16,888 nucleotides of DNA from Bacteroidia bacterium. GTDB taxonomy: Bacteria > Bacteroidota > Bacteroidia > AKYH767-A > OLB10. Under the pieces are notes generated by a model. It worked only from the letters and a program-made list of their open reading frames with translations. It ran no database searches and was not told the DNA's origin. The first letter of the stretch is position 1, and every line of letters begins with the position of its first letter. The DNA lies in the NCBI GenBank assembly GCA_025450095.1, contig JANWID010000118.1, positions 1 through 16,888 of the forward strand, in the 5' to 3' direction. A program made the position numbers and the translations under genes. Of the stretch, positions 7,640 through 12,809 are shown piece after piece.

Positions 7640-7745
7640 GTATCTGAAACGCGCTATGTCGCCAACCCGCAAGGGTATGATGAGTAATGTAGGATACCCC
7701 TTCTAAAATAGCCGTTTGAGTAATCAGGCGGCTATTTCTTTTTTT
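7640..7745 (+). ncRNA. Putative structured small RNA with intrinsic terminator
   Basis: This unit on the + strand lies between two minus-strand genes and has no long open frame. It is much richer in GC (27 of 50 bases at 7651-7700) than the AT-rich flank. An outer helix can form between GGTATC at 7639-7644 and GATACC at 7693-7698. It encloses a hairpin ACCC-GCAA-GGGT at 7665-7676 with a GNRA-type tetraloop. The unit is preceded by a perfect -7 element at 7628-7635 and ends in a strong terminator at 7706-7745. A 16-codon frame (MSPTRKGMMSNVGYPF, 7656-7706) lies inside, so it might be a short mRNA instead. I do not recognise a known RNA family. The 3' end stops just before the DUF3800 stop codon, so it does not overlap that gene appreciably. 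Confidence 0.5.
7706..7745 (+). terminator. Strong intrinsic terminator, 14 bp stem with GUAA loop and T-run
   Basis: Bases 7706-7719 pair fully with 7724-7737 (12 Watson-Crick pairs and two G-U pairs) around a four-base GTAA loop, which is a GNRA tetraloop. A T-rich tract follows at 7739-7745 on the + strand. Read on the minus strand, the tract after the stem is only TTTTA, so it could at best terminate DUF3800 transcription weakly. The main orientation is +, and nothing but the putative small RNA is available to be terminated. Confidence 0.85.
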
Positions 7746-7746
7746 A

Positions 7747-8541
7747 TTATAATTCCACTATTTTACAAAAAGTAGGTCTGTACGTGGCTTTGGTGATTAT
7801 TATATTTTTTAATAAACTATAATGTTGGTTAGTTTGAGTAGCTAATATAAATGAATTAGGCTGGTAATATTGTTTAGCAAAATACGCCACAACATCTGCC
7901 ATCTGGTGAATGTATGAATATGCTGAATCTCTCATTATTAAATCTTCTACAATTGAATTCAATGGTAAATTTCTTGCCCCTTGCGCATAAGCTGAATTAT
8001 TTGCAATAAAATTTATATGCCTCAATTTTCTTATTAATTTATTTAATTTACCCCCATCTGTATTGTCGGAAAGAATTACCCCTTTTTGATGTTGGAAAAA
8101 ATGAGGTAAACTGGGTCGTGCAACAGCAGGCACGCTAAAATTTGAATTAATAAGAGTATTTTCAAGTCTTTGAATCAATGCCGTCCAAGTCAATTCAAAA
8201 ATATCTTGTCCGGGTTTATTTTTTTCCATCCTAACCGTGATTATTTGAATGTCATTTCTTGAACCTAACCAAGATAAGCAATCAATTAAAATTTGAAGTT
8301 TAATGTTTCTATTGGGATTAGCTCGCAATGGAGGACGTCTACTTATAAATTCTTGAGCATGTATTTCTTCCCTTTTCAATAACCCATATGTTGCCTTTAA
8401 TTGTCTTCTAAAATCATTCAAGTCTGTTATAAATTGTAACCAATTTGATTCATGTAATATAATTGATGATAGTATAAAATATCGCGTAGGTGAATTTACT
8501 TGACCAACATCTCCACTTTCATCAACGTACATTAAATACAT
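7747..8541 (-). CDS. DUF3800 domain protein (RNase H-like fold)
   Basis: The 264-residue product begins MYLMYVDESGD, the diagnostic start of DUF3800, whose members are predicted to have an RNase H-like fold with an acidic metal-binding centre. Candidate acidic residues are D7 and E8 in the first strand, D159 in GVILSDNTDGGK, E199/D200 in NSIVEDLIMRDS and D216 in HQMADVVAY; EEIH (58-61) is also typical. The length suits a complete member. The biochemical role of the family is not firmly established. It is often found on mobile elements and in defence-like neighbourhoods, which fits the HEPN-like and antitoxin-like neighbours. A -7 element at 8560-8567 gives it its own promoter. The gene is AT-rich (about 33% GC in one hand-counted line). 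Confidence 0.88.
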   Translation of the reverse strand: MYLMYVDESGDVGQVNSPTRYFILSSIILHESNWLQFITDLNDFRRQLKATYGLLKREEIHAQEFISRRPPLRANPNRNIKLQILIDCLSWLGSRNDIQIITVRMEKNKPGQDIFELTWTALIQRLENTLINSNFSVPAVARPSLPHFFQHQKGVILSDNTDGGKLNKLIRKLRHINFIANNSAYAQGARNLPLNSIVEDLIMRDSAYSYIHQMADVVAYFAKQYYQPNSFILATQTNQHYSLLKNIIITKATYRPTFCKIVEL

Positions 8542-8559
8542 GTCCGGTTATTTTTCAAT

Positions 8560-8567
8560 CAAAGCTA
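8560..8567 (-). promoter_or_regulatory. TAnnTTTG -7 element of the DUF3800 gene
   Basis: On the minus strand this reads TAGCTTTG, a perfect match to TAnnTTTG, ending 18 bases before the DUF3800 ATG. The -33 region is only T-rich with no clear TTTG. It suggests DUF3800 is transcribed independently of the antitoxin-like gene. Confidence 0.45.
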
Positions 8568-8747
8568 TTAAAATTCCGATCTTGTGAAAAAATACCATTG
8601 ATTTTTCCTATGGCTAAAATGAAATCAGCCTCCATTAAGAGGACTACAAAACATGAAAACACATTAAGGTAGATGCTACTTTTAATAAGCTTATGAATAT
8701 GACTGTAAGTGGTAAGAGCTATACGCCTCCTAAGAAATCAAAATTAG

Positions 8748-8999
8748 TCATACGATTTGCCTCTTTTCATGGCCCTGTTTGCCATAAAAATTCCAAAAGT
8801 CCTTTGACGAGATTACATTTCCATTTTCCAAATCAGAAAGTCCTCTTTGCAGTGATTCAATCTGTTCCTTCGTAAGATTGTCTGTCCAATCACCAGCTTC
8901 AGCCGACTTTTTGAATTGCAATAATAAAGTCAAAATGCTTTTGTCGTCCAATTTGGATAACCACTCTATTAATTCATTTTTAATATTGTCTACCTTCAT
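8748..8999 (-). CDS. Antitoxin-like protein (addiction-module type), apparently orphan
   Basis: The 83-residue protein starts at an ATG at 8999. It has a helical N-terminus (IKNELIEWLSKLDDKSILTLLLQFKK) and then WTDNLTKEQIESLQRGLSDLENGNVISSKDFWNFYGK. The 'LTxEQxExLxxGLxxLExGxVxSxxxFW' layout is that of small Bacteroidota antitoxins paired with RelE/ParE-type toxins. In those systems this helix and tail wrap the toxin. No toxin gene follows: its TGA overlaps an ATG (ATGA at 8748-8751) that opens only a 10-codon frame. The 206 bases up to DUF3800 contain no toxin-like frame on either strand. It may be an orphan remnant or act on a toxin encoded elsewhere. A perfect -7 element lies just before the start. 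Confidence 0.65.
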   Translation of the reverse strand: MKVDNIKNELIEWLSKLDDKSILTLLLQFKKSAEAGDWTDNLTKEQIESLQRGLSDLENGNVISSKDFWNFYGKQGHEKRQIV

Positions 9000-9004
9000 A
9001 ATTG

Positions 9005-9012
9005 CAAATATA
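9005..9012 (-). promoter_or_regulatory. TAnnTTTG -7 element just before the antitoxin-like start
   Basis: On the minus strand this reads TATATTTG, a perfect consensus match. Its final G is only five bases (CAATT) from the ATG at 8999. If used, the message would be leaderless or nearly so. No clear -33 TTTG is seen upstream. Confidence 0.45.
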
Positions 9013-9074
9013 ATAAAATCTAAAAAACTTTTTGAGAATTGTGACTAACGCTCCATCGGCGAATAAAGGCTAAT

Positions 9075-11276
9075 TTACCGTATTACCACCTTTTTAGAAA
9101 TCATGCTCCCGTTAAAAGTGCATTGCAGCGTATAAATGCCTGCAGATAATTCACGGGTGTCAATAATCAGTTTGCCTGCTTTATCTTCCCAAATCTGTTC
9201 TCTGGCTATTCTGCCCAAAGCATCCATCAAATAAACTGTTGTTGTTGTATGCGGATTATTTCCTGCATCAACAATAAATTCATTGAAAGCAGGGTTGGGA
9301 AAAATGGTTAGTTGTTCAATTTGGTTATTAGCATTCAGGCCGTTAATTATAATGCATACCGAATCAGAAGAGAAAGCACCACACTCCGGATTCGCCCACC
9401 AGGAAAAAACTTTATAGCATCCTGTCTGCAGCATTTCAATCGATGAAGTATCGGAAAAAGGGATGGGCACTCCGTCAAGAAACCATTGATGATGCGCTGC
9501 CACATTGTATGTCAGGATGGTGCCGTTCTGAAAAATTGTTTGCGAGTTGACCGGAATATCTGCCATGATGATCAAATAATTTGAAACTGAAAAGCATGAA
9601 TTACTATCGTTTTGATTCATCCAGTAAACATTTGTAGCAAAAAGCGTAGTTGTAAATGATGAATCCTGGAATCCAAACATGGATGATGTACTGGAGAATA
9701 AATTGCTGACATGTACTATCGGACTGTAATCAAACAATAAGGTGACCGTGTCGCCTACACAAAAAGCGGTATCGGTTCCTGCAAGTGAAATAACCGGCGG
9801 AATGGTTGCAGGTGCCGGCTCAACATGCAGCGGATAACAGGTTGTCCAAATCAGCCCGGATGAATCAACCGCTGTTAATGAAATTGTAAATGCAGTAGTG
9901 CCTCCGATAAAAGAAATGTTCTGAGTAGTGTCGCCGGTTGACCAGTTATATGAAATCATTCCAGGTTCTGCTGAAAAAGAAATAGTTGAGCCCTCACAAA
10001 ACACCAACTGGTTGGTAAAAAGTGAAGGTCCCACACCCGAAAGACTATTTATCATGGGGTAATTCTGATATGGATAAACCTGCGCAAATATTGTTTGAGT
10101 AACAGAATCAATTCCTCCGTAGCCTGCTGCATATAAAGTTACCGGGTAAAATCCGGTTGAAGGAAAATTGAATGTCACCGTATTGCCGTAATCATCAATT
10201 AATCCATCGTTGTTAAAATCCCATTGAGCGCCAACAGCATTCAGGCTGGTGCTGGTAAATACAGCTCCCGTACATCCATCGGTATGCGTAAACGAAGCAG
10301 TGGGAATTACTCCGCCAGGATTCTGTCCGCAGCCATTGGATTGAAGCAATGTCGTGCGTATTTGTGTAAGCGAAACATTCATACGATCGCTTTGCGCGGA
10401 TGTAAAAGACAACGGGCAATTGGTGTAATCCATGTAATTTGGCAAATCATCTACATCGGTGAAAAATGGATTTACGCCGGAAGTATCATTCATTTCAGTA
10501 GCGCATGAATTTGCAGGGCAAATAAAATCGTTTGTGAAATCGGGCGGTGTATCGCAAACCTGGTCACCGTCAAGAAGGCAATTATCATTTGTACAGCCAC
10601 CCTCGAATGTATGATATAATCCGAGGTAATGCCCGGCTTCATGCGAAAGTAAATTGCTGTTTATATAATTATATTGTAAAACAATTCCATCCTCCGCCGT
10701 GCCGGTAGCAGAAGGATAAAATGCGTACCCGACATAGCCCAACAAAGAAGTGATGCTTCTTATAAACCAAATATTTAAATAGAGGTTAGGTTCCCAGCGG
10801 TTCAGATTTTTCAATCCAATATCATTGAGTCCTGTTATCCAAATAACATCGGTATATGCAGAAACATCCCGCGTAATGCCGTTGGTTGGGTTTCCAAAGG
10901 GATCCACGGATGCAAGGCAAAACTGCACCTGGATATCAGTGCCTGTAGAATCAAAATAAGGAGCAGCATTCTGAAAACGTAAATTCAATTGATCAATAGC
11001 AGCAATTATTAAAGAATCGGAAATATTTTCAGGGCCATTCTGGTGAACCACATGCACAACAATCGGTATCTGCAAAGGTGTTTGTGAAGTTTTCTGACCG
11101 GAAATCCGTTTTATCGCCTGTTCAAAATAAATACGATTGATTTGTTTTTCCTGATCCTGGTATGCAGGATTGTCATTTAGCAGCGCTTTCGCGGAATCAA
11201 AACCGCAGGGTATCTGTGCATTAACACGCGTACAGGCCAGGATCAAAATCAAAGAACACAATAATTGAAGTTTCAT
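9075..11276 (-). CDS. Secreted M43 (pappalysin-like) metalloprotease with PKD-like and T9SS domains
   Basis: The frame opens at 11360, but the ATG at 11276 is preferred because it begins a signal peptide (MKLQLLCSLILILACTRVNA-Q), giving 733 residues. Residues about 70-315 form the protease: IPIVVHVVHQN near 70-80, the zinc-binding HEAGHYLGLYH at 212-222 (ligands H212, H216, H222; catalytic E213), CDTPPD at 241-246 and the Met-turn NYMDY around M282. This is the pattern of MEROPS family M43. Residues about 324-402 (WDFNNDGLIDD ... GFYPVTLYA) resemble a PKD domain, followed by further beta-rich segments. The last roughly 75 residues (IFPNPAFNEFIV ... LSAGIYTLQC ... KKVVIR) are a T9SS type A sorting domain. 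A secreted, calcium- and zinc-dependent endopeptidase is expected. An ILAC sequence in the leader is a weaker alternative lipobox. Confidence 0.92.
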   Translation of the reverse strand: MKLQLLCSLILILACTRVNAQIPCGFDSAKALLNDNPAYQDQEKQINRIYFEQAIKRISGQKTSQTPLQIPIVVHVVHQNGPENISDSLIIAAIDQLNLRFQNAAPYFDSTGTDIQVQFCLASVDPFGNPTNGITRDVSAYTDVIWITGLNDIGLKNLNRWEPNLYLNIWFIRSITSLLGYVGYAFYPSATGTAEDGIVLQYNYINSNLLSHEAGHYLGLYHTFEGGCTNDNCLLDGDQVCDTPPDFTNDFICPANSCATEMNDTSGVNPFFTDVDDLPNYMDYTNCPLSFTSAQSDRMNVSLTQIRTTLLQSNGCGQNPGGVIPTASFTHTDGCTGAVFTSTSLNAVGAQWDFNNDGLIDDYGNTVTFNFPSTGFYPVTLYAAGYGGIDSVTQTIFAQVYPYQNYPMINSLSGVGPSLFTNQLVFCEGSTISFSAEPGMISYNWSTGDTTQNISFIGGTTAFTISLTAVDSSGLIWTTCYPLHVEPAPATIPPVISLAGTDTAFCVGDTVTLLFDYSPIVHVSNLFSSTSSMFGFQDSSFTTTLFATNVYWMNQNDSNSCFSVSNYLIIMADIPVNSQTIFQNGTILTYNVAAHHQWFLDGVPIPFSDTSSIEMLQTGCYKVFSWWANPECGAFSSDSVCIIINGLNANNQIEQLTIFPNPAFNEFIVDAGNNPHTTTTVYLMDALGRIAREQIWEDKAGKLIIDTRELSAGIYTLQCTFNGSMISKKVVIR

Positions 11277-11314
11277 ATTTGATTTCAAATGATATCTGTA
11301 CTTAAACAGACTAA

Positions 11315-11322
11315 CAAATCTA
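11315..11322 (-). promoter_or_regulatory. TAnnTTTG -7 element of the M43 protease gene
   Basis: On the minus strand this reads TAGATTTG, a perfect match, 38 bases upstream of the preferred ATG at 11276 and inside the longer open frame. It therefore also supports the shorter start. No convincing -33 TTTG is seen. Confidence 0.45.
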
Positions 11323-11392
11323 TCAAAATGTTGCATTGATGCAGGTCCGCATTTCCGCAAGAATCGGGTTTTCCTCCCTGTTACTCTTTTCC

Positions 11393-11400
11393 TAATTTTG
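11393..11400 (+). promoter_or_regulatory. TAnnTTTG -7 element directly before the alkyltransferase gene
   Basis: TAATTTTG is a perfect match to the -7 consensus, and its final G is seven bases before the ATG at 11408. Transcription would begin at or a few bases before the start codon, implying a leaderless or near-leaderless message. The -33 region has only GGTTTTC near 11367-11373. Confidence 0.5.
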
Positions 11401-11407
11401 TGCTGAC

Positions 11408-12232
11408 ATGACCGACTACCAGCGCATCGAGAAAGCCATTGCCTACCTGCGAGATAATTTCCGGCAACAGCCTGATTTAGATGAAGTAGCCAGCCAAATC
11501 CACCTGAGTCCGTTTCATTTCCAACGGTTGTTCAAGGATTGGGCGGGAGTGAGTCCGAAGAAATTCCTCCAGTTCGTCAGTGTTGAATATGCGAAAGGTC
11601 TGCTGAAACAAAATCATACCCTTGCCGACGCAACGTTCGAAACAGGTCTTTCGGGCACCGGCAGATTGCACGACCTTTTTATTACCATCGAAGGCATGTC
11701 GCCGGGCACCTGGAAAAACGGCGGTCGCGACCTGCACATCCGGTATAGTTTTTCAACCTCTCCATTCGGTGAAATCATCATTGCCTCCACCGATACCGGG
11801 ATCTGTCACCTGGCGTTCATTACCAATAGAAAGGAAGCGGTAAGTCATTTGACGAATCAATTTCCCAACGCTTTATTGGAACAAAAAAGCGACGAGATGC
11901 AGCACCATGCACTTCGCTTTTTTTCCGGCGACTGGAGCGATCTGCAAAAAGTGAAACTGCATCTCAAGGGAACGCCATTCCAGCTTAAAGTATGGCAATC
12001 GCTGCTTCGGATTCCGTCGGGCTGTGTGTCCACATACGCTGGTATAGCGGAAACGATCCGTAACCCGAATGCGACCCGGGCTGTGGGTTCCGCTATCGGC
12101 GCCAATCCCGTGGCTTACCTTATCCCCTGCCATCGTGTGATCCGTTCTTCCGGCATCACCGGCGAATACCATTGGGGGGCTGATCGCAAAACTGCGTTGC
12201 TGGGTTGGGAAGCCGCCAGGCTGGCATCCTGA
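11408..12232 (+). CDS. AraC-type HTH / methylated-DNA-protein-cysteine methyltransferase fusion
   Basis: The 274-residue protein starts with an AraC/XylS-type helix-turn-helix domain (residues about 5-105; DLDEVASQIHLSPFHFQRLFKDWAGVSPKKFLQ, then a second HTH ending GMSPGTWK). An O6-alkylguanine-DNA alkyltransferase domain follows (about 112-272). The latter has the DNA-binding stretch RAVGSAIGANPV (224-235) and the active site IPCHRVI with acceptor Cys241. It removes alkyl groups from O6-alkylguanine by irreversible transfer to that Cys. It resembles the C-terminal two thirds of Ada but lacks the N-terminal zinc/Cys4 methylphosphotriester sensor domain, so how or whether it activates transcription is unclear. 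GC is about 48-58% in hand-counted lines, higher than most neighbours. DUF1203 follows 62 bases downstream on the same strand. Confidence 0.95.
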   Translation: MTDYQRIEKAIAYLRDNFRQQPDLDEVASQIHLSPFHFQRLFKDWAGVSPKKFLQFVSVEYAKGLLKQNHTLADATFETGLSGTGRLHDLFITIEGMSPGTWKNGGRDLHIRYSFSTSPFGEIIIASTDTGICHLAFITNRKEAVSHLTNQFPNALLEQKSDEMQHHALRFFSGDWSDLQKVKLHLKGTPFQLKVWQSLLRIPSGCVSTYAGIAETIRNPNATRAVGSAIGANPVAYLIPCHRVIRSSGITGEYHWGADRKTALLGWEAARLAS

Positions 12233-12294
12233 CCAACTCCGCAAGTTCCGGGTTGTGAAGTCGCGTGGACTGCAACAATTTTGCAAAAAAAAAC

Positions 12295-12774
12295 ATGAAC
12301 TCATTTCGAATAGTACCACTTACGGCGGAATACGCCAGCCGCATTCGCACTACTCTTAAGGATGATTTCGGACACCCGGTTATTGAACAACCTGCTACCG
12401 GCTATGGGCCATGCAGGGTATCGCTCAAACCTTTTGTTCTTCACGAGGACAAACGTCTGCTGCTCAGCTACAGTCCTTTTGTTGTTGATAATGCCTTCAA
12501 CCAGTCCGGACCAGTTTTCATTCATAAAAAAGAAGTCGCACCTTATAGCGATGTGCACCGTTTTCCTCCGGAAATCAAGGCGGACAAGATCAATTTTCCA
12601 CTTACGCTGATCGGGTATACCAGCGATCAACGGATGGTACATGCGCAACTGGTGGGTGATGCCGACGTGGATGAATTGATTGTTGAAATATTTGGCGCAA
12701 ATCCATCCATTCAATACCTGCATGCACGCAATGCAGAAGCCGCGTGTTATATATGCACTATTGAACGAACCTGA
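12295..12774 (+). CDS. DUF1203 family protein
   Basis: The frame opens at a GTG at 12265, but the ATG at 12295 gives the natural start MNSFRIVPL and a 159-residue protein. The order of motifs matches DUF1203: an N-terminal strand, GYGPCRVSLKPF, then RLLLSYSPF and NAFNQSGPVFIHK, and a C-terminal HARNAEAACYICTIER. DUF1203 proteins are small, soluble and of unknown function, with the conserved 'PCRVSL' and 'SGPIF' boxes seen here. No signal peptide or membrane segment is present, so it should be cytoplasmic. It follows the alkyltransferase gene by 62 bases on the same strand, and the two share a higher GC content than their surroundings. They may be co-transcribed, but no functional link is known to me. 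Confidence 0.88.
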   Translation: MNSFRIVPLTAEYASRIRTTLKDDFGHPVIEQPATGYGPCRVSLKPFVLHEDKRLLLSYSPFVVDNAFNQSGPVFIHKKEVAPYSDVHRFPPEIKADKINFPLTLIGYTSDQRMVHAQLVGDADVDELIVEIFGANPSIQYLHARNAEAACYICTIERT

Positions 12775-12809
12775 TGCACGTATGCATCTTCGCATTTAAG
12801 GTTCACTGA

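Noticed and set aside
7638..7700. Hammerhead ribozyme-like core (GAAAC ... GUC ... UGAUGAG in type II order)
   Set aside because: The invariant C before UGAUGA is an A here. Stem III between GAAAC and GUC cannot form more than about two pairs, and stem II is out of register by several bases. Probably coincidence.
8490..8875. Two 60-residue + strand frames around 8490-8672 and 8693-8875
   Set aside because: They mostly overlap the DUF3800 start and the antitoxin-like gene on the opposite strand, lack family signatures, and read as chance frames.
9356..9366. Interruption of the M43 gene before its T9SS domain
   Set aside because: The minus-strand frame is continuous from 11276 to 9075, so the gene is intact.
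12773..12788. Possible terminator after the DUF1203 gene (GATGC/GCATC)
   Set aside because: The stem has only five pairs and no T-run follows on either strand.
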